NCBI RefSeq assembly: GCF_016755875.1
Contig: NZ_BNED01000005.1
Span: 7,949,501 to 8,013,500 of the forward strand
Direction: 5' to 3'
From: Streptomyces spororaveus
GTDB taxonomy: Bacteria; Actinomycetota; Actinomycetes; Streptomycetales; Streptomycetaceae
DNA length: 64,000 nucleotides
Below, in pieces: positions 8,328 to 16,926 of the stretch (its first letter is position 1; each line of letters opens with the position of its first letter). Below the pieces are notes generated by a model. That model had not been told where the DNA came from. It was given only the letters and a program-made list of their open reading frames with translations, and searched no databases. The translations under genes and the position numbers were made by a program.

Positions 8328-9197
8328 CTATGCGTGGGCGACGACGGCCACTGGAGCGGCGGCATGGTGCAGGACCGCGTGGGCGACAGAGCCCAGATGC
8401 GTGCCGAGGGGGGAGCGGCGCGAGTGGCGCCCGACGACGACGAGTCCGGCGCCTTGGGAAGCCCGGACCAGATGGTCGCCCGCGGAGCCCATGAAGACGC
8501 TGTGCCTGACCTCCACGTCCGGGAACTTGTGCCGCCAGGGCAGCAGCATGTCGTCCACCATGCGCGTGACGCTCCTGCCGATGTCCTTCTCGTCGTCCGG
8601 GTCGAAGAACGGTACGTACGTGTACGCGAGCGGCATTTTCCAGCCGTGGACGGCCCGTAGCGCGCAGCCCCGCCCGGCGGCCTCTTCGAAGGCGAAGGCG
8701 AGCACACGGTCGCAGGACTCGTGGATGTCGACCCCGACGACGACCTCGGAGCCGGAAGCGCTCCGAGGGCCCTCCGCGTCGTCGGCGACCCGGACCATGA
8801 CGACCGGGGTGTCCGTGGCCACCAGGGCGGACACCGCGACCGAGCCGACGAGGAACCCCACCAGCCCGCCCAGGCCCCGTGAACCCAGGACGAGCAGTCC
8901 GGCGTCGGCGGCTTCGGCCGCGAGGGCCGCCGCAGGCCGGGCCGCGAGGCAGCGAGTCGTGATCTCCAGCTGGGGATGGCGTTGGCGCAGCTCCTCCGCC
9001 GCCTCGGTCAGCGCCCGGTCGGCCCAGCGATCCACGTCCTGGCGGCCCAGACCCGGAAACACCGGGTCCAGGGGCCAGTCGACGGCGTGGACGAGTCGCA
9101 GGGGTACGTGCCTCAGAACGGCTTCCCGTGCGGCCCAGCGCGCGGCTGCCCGGCTCTCGGGGGAGCCGTCGACTCCGACGGTCACGTGGTGCTTCAT
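8328..9197 (-). CDS. Universal stress protein, two-domain
   Basis: A 289-residue tandem USP. The ATG at 9195-9197 is preceded by GGGAGAGG. Domain 1 runs from [19 protein letters not shown] to its glycine loop GSRGLGGLVGFLVGSVA (about residues 115-131). Domain 2 starts at VVVGVDIHESCDRVLAFAF and ends with VVVGRHSRRSPLGTHLGSV and HHAAAPVAVVAHA. Glycine loops of ATP-binding type are present in both halves. It is transcribed with the CBS-BON genes on both sides (gaps 34 and 61 bp). Confidence 0.92.
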   Translation of the reverse strand: MKHHVTVGVDGSPESRAAARWAAREAVLRHVPLRLVHAVDWPLDPVFPGLGRQDVDRWADRALTEAAEELRQRHPQLEITTRCLAARPAAALAAEAADAGLLVLGSRGLGGLVGFLVGSVAVSALVATDTPVVMVRVADDAEGPRSASGSEVVVGVDIHESCDRVLAFAFEEAAGRGCALRAVHGWKMPLAYTYVPFFDPDDEKDIGRSVTRMVDDMLLPWRHKFPDVEVRHSVFMGSAGDHLVRASQGAGLVVVGRHSRRSPLGTHLGSVAHAVLHHAAAPVAVVAHA

Positions 9198-9231
9198 GAC
9201 TGCAACCTCTCCCATCCCGGTCGACACCTCT

Positions 9232-9900
9232 TCACCACGGCTGCGCATCGCGTGCGTGGCCGGCGTGCGCGGCCAGTGTGTCGTCGGTCCGGGCTCCGAC
9301 GTGCGATGCCACGGCGACGACCCCATCCAGTCGTTCGACGAGGCCGAGGAGCGCAGTCAGCTGACTCCGGCGCTCGACATGGCCGTCCAGGGTGACGCAG
9401 CCGTCCACCACGTGGACGTCGATGTCGCCGGCCGGCACGCCGAGCACCTCCGTGAGGACCTCGTCGGTGACGCGCCGGCGTATCTCGGAGTCGGGGCGGA
9501 CGAACAGGCGCAGCAGGTCCCTGCGGGTGACGATGCCGACCAGCCGGTCCTCCTCGTCCACGACGGGCAGCCGCTCGATACCCCGGCGGGTCATCAGCCG
9601 GGCGGCTTCGGCGGCTGTCTCTTCGGCGTGGACGGTGACCGCGGGTGCGGACATGACGTCTCCGGCAGTCGGCGGCCCTGCCGGCCGGGTGGTCTCGTCG
9701 GCGGGGTGCGGGTCCGGCGCCGCGTGGGCCAGGATGTCCGTCTGCGAAACGACACCCACGACCCGGTCCTCGTCGTCCAGGACGGGCAGTCCGGAGACGC
9801 CGTACTGGGCGAGGAGCTTGGCGACATCCTTGAAGGCGGTGTCCGGAGCCACGGAGACGACCTCGTCCGTCATCAGATCCGCCACCTTGATGTGCTTCAT
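9232..9900 (-). CDS. CBS-pair plus BON domain protein
   Basis: A 222-residue protein starting MKHIKVADLMTDEVVSVAP; the ATG at 9898-9900 follows AGGAGGG. The CBS motifs sit at residues 5-60 (VGVVSQTDIL) and about 80-140 (VMSAPAVTVH ... VGIVTRRDLLRLF). The BON domain follows (IDVHVVDGCVTLDGHV, about 160-205), with a short polar tail. It is the promoter-proximal gene of a CBS-USP-CBS unit, and box pairs lie upstream at 9988-10023. An in-frame start at 9963 has weaker support. Confidence 0.9.
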   Translation of the reverse strand: MKHIKVADLMTDEVVSVAPDTAFKDVAKLLAQYGVSGLPVLDDEDRVVGVVSQTDILAHAAPDPHPADETTRPAGPPTAGDVMSAPAVTVHAEETAAEAARLMTRRGIERLPVVDEEDRLVGIVTRRDLLRLFVRPDSEIRRRVTDEVLTEVLGVPAGDIDVHVVDGCVTLDGHVERRSQLTALLGLVERLDGVVAVASHVGARTDDTLAAHAGHARDAQPW

Positions 9901-9987
9901 GACGCCCTCCTGCTCCGCCGTGTCAGGCGAGGCCTGTGTCTGAGTTGGGTCTGCCTCCACCATCCGCCTGTGCCGGCAGAAGATCGA

Positions 9988-10023
9988 GGGCCGAACGGCC
10001 CCGTCCGGGGGCCGTCAGGGCCA
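9988..10023. promoter_or_regulatory. DosR/OsdR-like box pair for the leftward CBS-USP-CBS unit
   Basis: GGGCCGAACGGCCC (9988-10001, near-perfect palindrome) and GGGCCGTCAGGGCCA (10009-10023, weaker) start 21 bp apart. They lie 88 bp from the leftward start at 9900, in a divergent region that holds four boxes in all. Confidence 0.65.
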
Positions 10024-10059
10024 TGCGGGCCGGAGGAACGGGGCGGCGCCGGGGCCATG

Positions 10060-10095
10060 GGGACCTTTGGTCCCGATCGTGGTCCCGTGGGGCCC
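10060..10095. promoter_or_regulatory. Strongest DosR-like box in the window, plus partner
   Basis: GGGACCTTTGGTCCC (10060-10074) is a perfect dyad around a central T, close to the mycobacterial DosR consensus GGGACTWWAGTCCC. GGTCCCGTGGGGCCC (10081-10095) follows 21 bp later. They lie 68 bp upstream of the rightward USP start at 10163. Confidence 0.8.
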
Positions 10096-10162
10096 TCTGC
10101 ATCGGGCGCCGACGGTGCCAGCGTGAGTGGTGTCCGCATCGGCTTCTCGGTTGGGAGGAACC

Positions 10163-11071
10163 GTGGAAAGCACATTCCGCACCCCGGACACGAGCACGGT
10201 GGTCGTAGGCGTGGACGGCTCGGACACGGCCCGCGCCGCCGCCATGTGGGCAGCGGGGGAGGCCGTACGCCGCGACAGGCCCCTGCACATCGTCTATGGA
10301 GCCGACACCGACGGCAGGGCCCTCTACTTGGCGGCGGAGACCATCGAACGAGTCCGCGCAAATGGCCGGCAGCTCCTGGACGACACGGCGAAGGCTGTGA
10401 CGGACGAGTACGCCGGTCTGCGCGTGAGCACGGAGTTCAGCGGCGCGGACGCCGCCCATAGCCTGCACCAGGCCGGAGCCCTGCACGGCACGATCGTGGT
10501 GGGCAACCGCGGCCTGGGCGGCTTCAACTCCCTCCTGCTCGGCTCGGTCGGTCTGGACGTCGCCGCTGCCGCCATGACCCCGGTCATCGTCGTCCGCGGC
10601 ATCGACGGGGCGGAGGAGACCGGCACCGTGCTCGCCGCCGTCCGTGACGAGCACGACCTTCTGCACGCCCGGTACGCCGCGCGCGAGGCCGAACTGCGCA
10701 AGGGATCCCTCAGGCTCCTGCACGTGTGGAACGTGCTGGAATCCGTCGGCGAGGTGGTCGGCATGCTCGACGGCGTCGACGAGATCGCCAGTGCGCACGC
10801 CGATGCCCTGCGGGCCGTCACGGACGCGGTCCGCGACGAGTTCCCCGATCTTGAAGTGCGGGCCGACGCCGAGAAGAGCATCTCCGTCGCCGGTGTTCTG
10901 GTCGAAGCTTCCCGCCACGCCGACCTGCTCGTCATGGGCGGCCGCCGTGTCCCCAGCGCCCTCGGACTCGCTCGCAACCTCGGGAGGGCGACACACAGCG
11001 TGCTGCACCACGCGCACTGCCCCGTCCTCCTCATCCCCCGGACCGGCAGCGACTTCGGGAACCGGCCATGA
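10163..11071 (+). CDS. Universal stress protein, two-domain (GNRG type)
   Basis: A 302-residue tandem USP. The GTG at 10163 follows GGGAGGAA (10153-10160). Domain 1 has VVVGVDGSDTARAAAMWAA and a loop GNRGLGGFNSLLLGSVG. Domain 2 ends GGRRVPSALGLARNLGRATHSVLHH, with an altered glycine loop, so nucleotide binding by the second half is doubtful. Its nearest relative in the window is the gene at 43901, with which it shares the HIVYG/DGR block, the GNRG loop and a following overlapping short USP frame. Tandem boxes, including the best one of the window, lie upstream. Confidence 0.9.
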   Translation: MESTFRTPDTSTVVVGVDGSDTARAAAMWAAGEAVRRDRPLHIVYGADTDGRALYLAAETIERVRANGRQLLDDTAKAVTDEYAGLRVSTEFSGADAAHSLHQAGALHGTIVVGNRGLGGFNSLLLGSVGLDVAAAAMTPVIVVRGIDGAEETGTVLAAVRDEHDLLHARYAAREAELRKGSLRLLHVWNVLESVGEVVGMLDGVDEIASAHADALRAVTDAVRDEFPDLEVRADAEKSISVAGVLVEASRHADLLVMGGRRVPSALGLARNLGRATHSVLHHAHCPVLLIPRTGSDFGNRP

Positions 11072-11713
11072 CCGGCCACCGAGGCCATGACGTCGTCGTC
11101 GGAATCGACCCGGCCAGGGACTGGTACCTGCCCCTGGCCTGGGCCGCCGACGAGGCACAACGTCGCCGGCTCCCCCTGCGCCCGGTGCTCGCGGTGCCGC
11201 CCCAGCACGACACTCACCACGTCGACGACACACCGGGCCGGACAGCTCTGCGGCAGGCGGGAGCCGACAGGCTCGAACAGGCCTGCGTTCTGGGCAGCGT
11301 GGCCAAGGAAGCCCGCTTCGTCGTTCTCGGCAGAGGAGGCCACTTTGCGGGCTCAGCGCACCTTGCTCTCCGAGGTCACCGCCGGCCTGTCGGACAAGTA
11401 CCCGGACGTGCACGTCACCCACGAGGTCCTGACCGGCCACCCTGTCGAGGAGCCGGCACGCGCGGCCGAGCACGCCCTGGCCGTCGTTGTGGGCCGCCGT
11501 GGCCGCGGCGGCTATACCGGCATGCGGCTCGGATCCGTCGGGTCACCTGGCCGTGACGGCGAGGTCATCGCCCTGCACCACGACGACGGCACCCCGCCCT
11601 ACGCTGTGCGCTGGTCGGACACGGGCCGCACCACCGTGTTCTTCCCCGGACCGGACGCCCACGTCCGGCATCTGCACCCCGAGTCGCACGTGTCCCACCG
11701 TATGCAGCAGTAG
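11068..11713 (+). pseudogene. Frameshifted USP fragment fused to a DUF1918-like tail
   Basis: The ATG at 11068 overlaps the previous stop (ATGA). The first frame gives a USP N-terminus (VVVGIDPARDWYLPLAWAA ... RFVVLGRGG), then the homology moves to the +1 frame near 11345 (LLSEVTAGLSDKYPDVHV and VVVGRRGRGGYTGMRLGSV). It then runs without a break into DGEVIALHHDDGTPPYAVRW and FFPGPDA, the signature of small DUF1918 proteins. So the locus is a mosaic of a decayed USP and the C-terminal half of another gene. The intact relative of the first part is the short ORF at 44803. Confidence 0.75.
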
Positions 11714-11799
11714 GAACCTGCTGGGAGGGAACTCCGCTCCTGCCGCGACTACGGTGAAGGAGGTGGCGACCCACCGTTCCTGCCGGCCGGAGGTGTGAC

Positions 11800-13530
11800 A
11801 TGTGCGCAGACGGTCGGCCCGCCGCGGGCGGCGTGCCACGGCTGCGGCTGGACGAGCTGCTCGACGAGCTCCAGGCGCGGATGGACGAGGTCCGGGGGAC
11901 CCGAGACCGGGTGAACGGCCTGCTCGAGGCCGTCATGTCGGTCGGCCGCGAGCTGGACCTTCCCCAGGTCCTGCACGGCATCGTCGAGGCCGCCGTCGTC
12001 CTCGTCGACGCCGAGTACGGAGCCCTCGGCGTCATCGGCGACGACCGCAAGCTGGCGGAGTTCCTGCCCGTCGGCATCACGGACGACCTCCGTGCGCGGA
12101 TCGGCGACCTGCCCTCCGGCCACGGCATCCTCGGCGAGCTGATCCGGCACCCGGAAGCCCTGCGACTGTCCGAGCTGTCCGAGCATCCCGCCTCCTACGG
12201 CTTTCCGGCCCACCACCCGCCGATGCACTCCTTCCTCGGCGTCCCCATCCGCGTACGCGAGGCCGTCTTCGGCAACCTCTACCTCACCGAAAAGCGCGGC
12301 GGCGCCGCCTTCGACGAGGAGGACGAGGCGGTCCTGTCCACCCTCGCCGTCGCCGCCGGCATCGCCATCGAGAACGCCCGCCTCTTCGAAGAAGTCCGCC
12401 TGCGCGAGCGCTGGCTGGCCGCCAGTTCGGACATCACCAGCGCTCTGCTCTCCGGCGCCCCCCAGGACGACGTCCTCGAAGGCATGCTGGAGCGGGCCAA
12501 GGACATCACCAGAGCGGACATGGGCGTCTTCTACCTGCTCGGACCATCCGGAGAACTGCGCGGCTCTTTGGCCCTGGGTGATGGCGCCGAGGCACACCGG
12601 GGCATGGTCCTGCCGAGCACCGCAGGGACCCTGGCCGAGGCCGCCGTGGCGAGGGGCGGGCTGATCACGGTCGCGGACGTGGCCACCGACCCGCACGTCA
12701 CCGTTCAGCCTGAGCGGTGGACGGGGTTCGGCCCGGCTGTCGCCGTCACGGTCGGCACCAAGGAAAAACTGAGCGGAATCCTGGTCCTGGCCCGGCGCCA
12801 CGGCCGCGCCGGGTTCGCCACCGCGGAAGTCGCCGCCCTACCCGGATTCGCGAGCCAGGCGGCCCTCGCCCTCGAACTGGCCGAGCGGCGCCGCGACGCC
12901 GAGCAGATGAGCCTGCTCGAGGACCACGACCGCATCGCCCGCGACCTCCACGACCTGGCCATCCAGCGCCTCTTCGCCACCGGCATGACCCTCCAGAGCG
13001 CCCGGCGCTTCGTCGACCACCCCCAGGCATCCGAACGCCTGGCCCGCGCCATCGACGACCTGGACGCCACTATCAAGATCATCCGTTCGACCATCTTCGG
13101 GCTGCGCGATCACGAGGCGCCCGGTGCGACCCCCAAGCTGCGCTCCCGCACGGTCCAGGCTGTGGACGAAGCCGCTGCTGCCCTCGGATTCGCCCCGGCC
13201 CTGCGCATGGAGGGGCTCATCGACACCGACGTACCGTCCGCGGTCGCCGACGAGGTCCTCGCCGTCCTCGGAGAGGCCCTGACGAATGTGGCCCGCCACG
13301 CCGAGGCCACCCGTGCGGAGGTCTCGATCGTTGCGGCCGGCGGCGTCCTCACCGTCACCGTGGCCGACAACGGCATCGGCCTGCGCGAAGGCGGCCGACG
13401 CAGCGGCCTGAGCAATCTCGCGGAACGCGCCGACAAGCTCGGCGGCAGCATGGAGGTCAGCTCACGGGTGGCCGACGAGTCGGGCACCCGCCTTGAGTGG
13501 TGGGTGCCGCTCGCCGCACCGCCTGTGTGA
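11800..13530 (+). CDS. GAF-GAF sensor histidine kinase, DevS/DosT/OsdK-like
   Basis: A 576-residue kinase; the ATG at 11800 follows CCGGAGGTG. GAF-1 covers about residues 50-195 and contains SYGFPAHHPPMHSFLG (His138/His139), the segment that in mycobacterial DevS carries the proximal haem histidine. GAF-2 covers about 220-360. The HisKA_3 motif DRIARDLHDLAIQRLFATG has the phospho-acceptor His384. The HATPase region has DNGIGLREGG and SGLSNLAERA. Such kinases sense O2/NO/CO by haem and phosphorylate a NarL-type regulator. No regulator gene is adjacent; candidates are at 15293 and 35522. Haem binding is inferred from the motif. Confidence 0.92.
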   Translation: MCADGRPAAGGVPRLRLDELLDELQARMDEVRGTRDRVNGLLEAVMSVGRELDLPQVLHGIVEAAVVLVDAEYGALGVIGDDRKLAEFLPVGITDDLRARIGDLPSGHGILGELIRHPEALRLSELSEHPASYGFPAHHPPMHSFLGVPIRVREAVFGNLYLTEKRGGAAFDEEDEAVLSTLAVAAGIAIENARLFEEVRLRERWLAASSDITSALLSGAPQDDVLEGMLERAKDITRADMGVFYLLGPSGELRGSLALGDGAEAHRGMVLPSTAGTLAEAAVARGGLITVADVATDPHVTVQPERWTGFGPAVAVTVGTKEKLSGILVLARRHGRAGFATAEVAALPGFASQAALALELAERRRDAEQMSLLEDHDRIARDLHDLAIQRLFATGMTLQSARRFVDHPQASERLARAIDDLDATIKIIRSTIFGLRDHEAPGATPKLRSRTVQAVDEAAAALGFAPALRMEGLIDTDVPSAVADEVLAVLGEALTNVARHAEATRAEVSIVAAGGVLTVTVADNGIGLREGGRRSGLSNLAERADKLGGSMEVSSRVADESGTRLEWWVPLAAPPV

Positions 13531-13549
13531 CCGCCACCGCCGGCCGAGG

Positions 13550-13862
13550 CCTGTGGCCCGAGGCCACAGGTACCGGCCGCTGCCGTAGGACGCGTACAGA
13601 CCGAGCAGGCGGAACCGAGCGGCTTGCAGCCGATGGGCGAAGCCTGCCCGACCCGGTGGCCGAGCCCCGAGCCGAACCCGCAGTCGGCCTCCCTCAGCAC
13701 GCGGGCGCCCAGGGCGTCGAACTCGTGGGCGCGGACCGGCATCATGGCTTCGGCACCCAGGCGCGAGGCGTACGGCTTGAACAGCCACGACCAGCCGACC
13801 AGCTCGCCGCTCCCGAGAGTCTCGATGACGGCGGCGTGTCGCCCGGGCACGTGCTTCAGTCC
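13550..13862 (-). pseudogene. Cyclic-nucleotide-binding-domain protein, truncated and frameshifted
   Basis: On the minus strand the frame reads VPGRHAAVIETLGSGELVGW and SWLFKPYASRLG, matching the middle of the intact CNBD gene at 58054 (GHKAAVVDTLGSGELLGWSW). The first 60 or so residues are missing, and near 13640 the homology moves to another frame (HRLQAARFRLLGLYASYGSG). There is no start codon or ribosome site at the broken end. The box pair at 13889-13924, just upstream of the break, has survived. Confidence 0.75.
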
Positions 13863-13888
13863 GGGCCGGCTGCCATGCCCCTGGTATG

Positions 13889-13924
13889 GGTCCTGTCGGC
13901 CCCCGGAGGGGACCGAACGGCCCA
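13889..13924. promoter_or_regulatory. Tandem DosR/OsdR-like boxes
   Basis: GGGTCCTGTCGGCCC (13889-13903) and GGGACCGAACGGCCC (13910-13924) start 21 bp apart. They lie 77 bp upstream of the PPOX gene at 14002 and next to the broken CNBD gene on the other strand. Confidence 0.75.
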
Positions 13925-14001
13925 TGTCCGGATCGGCGGAACCGTAGAGCCTGGGGGAGGAGACGGCCTGTTCCTGACCTGCTGAACGGAGGGCGCTCGC
14001 C

Positions 14002-14484
14002 ATGGAGAACCATCCGGTCAACAAGGCCATGGCTGTGCCTGCCTCCGGCACGCCGGAGCGGCGGACGGAGGACCTCGCCGCCGATGAGGCGCTGGAGCTC
14101 TTCGGAACGGTCGGGCTGGGCCGCATCGTCTACACGAGAAATGCCCTGCCCGCCGTACGCCCCGTCAATCACCTCCTCGACGGGGGTGACATCGTCGTCC
14201 GCGTTCAGGACGATTCGACACTGGCGGCCCTGCTCTCGACGCAGGACGGTTCGGAGGTGGTCGTCGCCTATGAAGCCGATGCCATCGATCCCCACACTCA
14301 TCTGGGCTGGAGTGCCGTTGCCACCGGCTATGCCGGCGCCGTCACCGACCCGACCGAGCTGAACCGCTACGCCCGACTCCTGGAGCCCTGGGCCGAAGGG
14401 CCGGTATCAGGCGCGGTCCGGATCAGGCCCGGGGTGGTCACCGGCTTCCGGATCCGTGCGGACGACTCGAAAGGCTCGGCCTGA
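14002..14484 (+). CDS. PPOX-fold (pyridoxamine 5'-phosphate oxidase-like) flavin-binding protein
   Basis: A 160-residue protein; the ATG at 14002 follows ACGGAGGG. After a polar leader of about 30 residues comes the split-barrel core: GLGRIVYTRNALPAVRPVNHL, VVVAYEADAID and HLGWSAVATGYA. Such proteins bind FMN or F420; many annotated as pyridoxamine oxidase have other, unknown substrates. M. tuberculosis DosR genes include members of this fold. A close paralogue lies at 20709. Box pair upstream. Confidence 0.88.
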   Translation: MENHPVNKAMAVPASGTPERRTEDLAADEALELFGTVGLGRIVYTRNALPAVRPVNHLLDGGDIVVRVQDDSTLAALLSTQDGSEVVVAYEADAIDPHTHLGWSAVATGYAGAVTDPTELNRYARLLEPWAEGPVSGAVRIRPGVVTGFRIRADDSKGSA

Positions 14485-14528
14485 GCCATGGGTACTTGAG
14501 ATCGACGACTCCGTGCGGGTTCCCCCGG

Positions 14529-15237
14529 TTACGGGCGGCCTTCCGCTCTGGCTACGCCGAGAAGCAGATCCGCGGCCACCGCCGCCCCGTCGACACGGAT
14601 GGTGTCGGCCACGGCGGCGGCTCGTGTCCGGGTCCGAGGTGACAGGGCCGTGGTGAGCGCCGCGGACAGGGAGTCGACGGTCGGCGTCGCGCCCTCGTGT
14701 GCCACGCCGATGCCCAGCTCGGCCACTCGGGTGGCCCACCAGGGTTGGTCGCCGATCATGGGGACCACAACCTGGGGCGTGCCGGACCGGGTGGCCGTCG
14801 TCGTCGTGCCCGCGCCACCGTGGTGCACGACGGTGGCGACCCGGGCGAACAGTGCCTGCTGGTTGACCTCGCCGACGAGGAAGCAGTCGTCGGCGTCGTC
14901 GATCGGGGCCAGCCCGGCCCAGCCGCGGGCGAGCAGGACCCGGCGGCCGTGTGCGCGGCTCGCCTCGATGGCCACTCGGGCAGCGTCCTTCGGCGCGCTT
15001 GGAGGCGAGCCGGACCGCGTCCTCCGACGTCGGCGGCTTCTTGCCGGCGACCACCGAGCGCACCGTTGGGCCGAGCGGCACCAACGGCACCCCGGCGCGA
15101 GCCAGCAGCGTCACGAACTCCTCGTCCGGTGCCGCGCACACCACCGTCTCCGCGCCCAGCCGTCGCAGTGCCACCGCCAGTCCCACCAGCGGTTCGACAT
15201 CTCCGCGGGATCCCCACGTCGTCAACAAAGCGCGCAT
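14529..15237 (-). pseudogene. MGT-type glycosyltransferase, internal deletion and frameshift
   Basis: The start at 15237 encodes RALLTTWGSRGDVEPLVGLA and the first roughly 85 residues of a UDP-glycosyltransferase. The C-terminal domain resumes in another frame at about 14975 ([33 protein letters not shown]), which is the sugar-nucleotide-binding signature. About 150-170 central residues of a normal 400-residue enzyme are missing, so it cannot be active. Confidence 0.85.
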
Positions 15238-15292
15238 TTTCTGAATGTTCCATCCTCATATAAGGGTGAATGAGTGAGAATGGGTTCTTTCG

Positions 15293-16063
15293 TCACCATC
15301 TGATCCGCTTTGACGGCATCCGTGGCACGACCCCATTCGGGGCGGCGACCAGCTGGTGACTCGGGGATGTTCCATCACCTGCACGCTCTTGGTCGTGGAC
15401 CTGGGCGGCGATGACGGCTGCCTGGACCCGCCGTTCGACCCCCAGTTTGCCCAGCAGCCGGGAGATGTGGTTCTTGACGGTCTTCTCCGACAGGTAGAGC
15501 CGTTTGGCGATCTGGCGGTTGGTGAGGCCGTCGCCGATCAGTTCGAGGACGGCGTGTTCCCGCTCGGAGAGGGCGGCCAGGCGGGTGTCCTCGGGCACCT
15601 TGGTGGCTTCGGGGTCGCGCAGTGAGTGCATCAGCCGGGCGGTCGTGGCCGGGTCGAGCATGGACTGTCCTGTAGCGACCGTACGAACGGCGGAGACCAG
15701 GTCGGACCCCTTGATCTGCTTCAACACGTACCCGGCGGCCCCGGCCATGATCGCGTCCAGCAGGGCGTCCTCGTCGTCGAACGACGTCAGCATCAGGCAG
15801 GCCAGATCCGGCATCCGGGAGCGCAGCTCCCGGCAGACCGAGATTCCGTCACCGTCGGGCAGTCGTACGTCGAGGACGGCGACGTCCGGGCGGAGCGCCG
15901 GCCCGCGGGCCAGGGCTTGCTCCGCCGTGCCCGCCTCGCCCACCACGGTGATGTCCCCCTCGGCATCGAGGAGGTCCCGCAACCCGCGCCGGACCACCTC
16001 GTGATCGTCGAGGAGGAACACCTTGATGGAGGCCTCCGCGGAGGCGCCCGGTACGTCGGACAT
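15293..16063 (-). CDS. NarL/LuxR response regulator, DevR/OsdR-like (copy 1)
   Basis: A 256-residue regulator. The receiver domain has [17 protein letters not shown] and phospho-acceptor Asp65 ([13 protein letters not shown]), with conserved LTSFDDEDAL and VLKQIKG. The C-terminal HTH reads LTNRQIAKRLYLSEKTVKNH followed by [17 protein letters not shown]; the EKTVKN helix and ERRxQAAV block match mycobacterial DevR, whose Lys-Lys-Asn contacts the box. A tail of about 30 residues extends past the usual end, unlike copy 2 at 35522. It lies 74 bp downstream of the CBS-BON gene (same strand) and could be read from the boxes at 16856-16891. The ribosome site is weak. This or copy 2 is the likely reader of the boxes. 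Confidence 0.92.
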   Translation of the reverse strand: MSDVPGASAEASIKVFLLDDHEVVRRGLRDLLDAEGDITVVGEAGTAEQALARGPALRPDVAVLDVRLPDGDGISVCRELRSRMPDLACLMLTSFDDEDALLDAIMAGAAGYVLKQIKGSDLVSAVRTVATGQSMLDPATTARLMHSLRDPEATKVPEDTRLAALSEREHAVLELIGDGLTNRQIAKRLYLSEKTVKNHISRLLGKLGVERRVQAAVIAAQVHDQERAGDGTSPSHQLVAAPNGVVPRMPSKRIRW

Positions 16064-16137
16064 GTTCGCCGCCTGATCCGGATGACGTTGCGCATGCTTC
16101 CACCCGGATTGTCTCAGCGTGGGGTGATATCCACCTG

Positions 16138-16779
16138 CTAGGCGGGTGAGACGGCCCCGTCGAACTCCATCCGGACGTCGACGACACCCTCGACGCTGCG
16201 GATCGCCCGGGCCAGGAGGGGGACCAGAGCGCGGTCCCTCAGCGGTCCCCGGAGGGCGACGACTCCGTCCTGTACGAAGAAGTCCAAGCGTGCGCCCGGT
16301 GCGAGCTCGGCCAGCACGGCCTGGCGGATTTCCTCCTCCAGTTCCTCGTCGGGACGCAGGAACACCTTCAGGAGGTCGCTGCGACTGACGACGCCCTCCA
16401 GCATGCCGACCTCGTTCACCACCGGAAGGCGCTTGACGCCCTTGCGGGCCATGATGCGGGCAGCCTCCGCGGCAGTGGCGTCGGCGTGGACGGTGACCGC
16501 GGGGCTCGACATCAGGTCCTCGGCGAGCACGGCGCCGGCCTTGGAGGCTTCGTCGAGCTGGTCCGGCAGGACGGGCTCCTCGCGGCGGAACTCCTCCTTG
16601 GGCAGGAGGTCCGCTTCGGAGACGACCCCGACGACGCGACCCTCACCTTCCAGGACGGGGACCGCACTGACCTTCCATTCGTGCAACAGTTCGACTATCT
16701 CCTTGTAGGACGCTTCACGGCCGATGGCGATGGCGGTGTGCGTCATGAGGTCACTGACGGTGGACTGAGAGGCGGGCAT
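16138..16779 (-). CDS. CBS-pair plus BON domain protein
   Basis: A 213-residue protein; the ATG at 16777-16779 follows AAGGAG. CBS1 covers residues 6-60 (SDLMTHTAIAIG ... VVGVVSEADLL). A charged linker (KEEFRREEPVL) follows, then CBS2 (DLMSSPAVTVHAD ... LEGVVSRSDLLKVFLRPD) and a BON domain (LDFFVQDGVVALRGPLRD). The linker resembles that of the CBS-BON protein at 57391, so these two form a subgroup. It is followed by the response regulator gene. Confidence 0.9.
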   Translation of the reverse strand: MPASQSTVSDLMTHTAIAIGREASYKEIVELLHEWKVSAVPVLEGEGRVVGVVSEADLLPKEEFRREEPVLPDQLDEASKAGAVLAEDLMSSPAVTVHADATAAEAARIMARKGVKRLPVVNEVGMLEGVVSRSDLLKVFLRPDEELEEEIRQAVLAELAPGARLDFFVQDGVVALRGPLRDRALVPLLARAIRSVEGVVDVRMEFDGAVSPA

Positions 16780-16855
16780 GACCGGCTCCTTCGCCGTGGT
16801 CGATCGGTAGGGTCCCGACACTTCCAGTGTCGGCATTCGGACGTGCGCGTCGGCA

Positions 16856-16891
16856 GGGTCCCTGTGGGCCAAGGCGGGGACCGACCGGCCC
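16856..16891. promoter_or_regulatory. Tandem DosR/OsdR-like boxes
   Basis: GGGTCCCTGTGGGCC (16856-16870) and GGGACCGACCGGCCC (16877-16891) start 21 bp apart. They lie 77 bp upstream of the CBS-BON start and between it and the end of the phosphoketolase gene. Confidence 0.7.
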
Positions 16892-16926
16892 CGTGGTCGG
16901 TCCGGCGCTCCCCGTTCGGCGCGTGT

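Noticed and set aside
8308..10461. A 717-codon plus-strand frame across the CBS-USP-CBS unit
   Set aside because: Overlaps three genes with clear domains on the other strand; no recognisable motif.
12705..13299. Minus-strand frames opposite the sensor kinase
   Set aside because: Shadows of HisKA/HATPase coding; no start signals.
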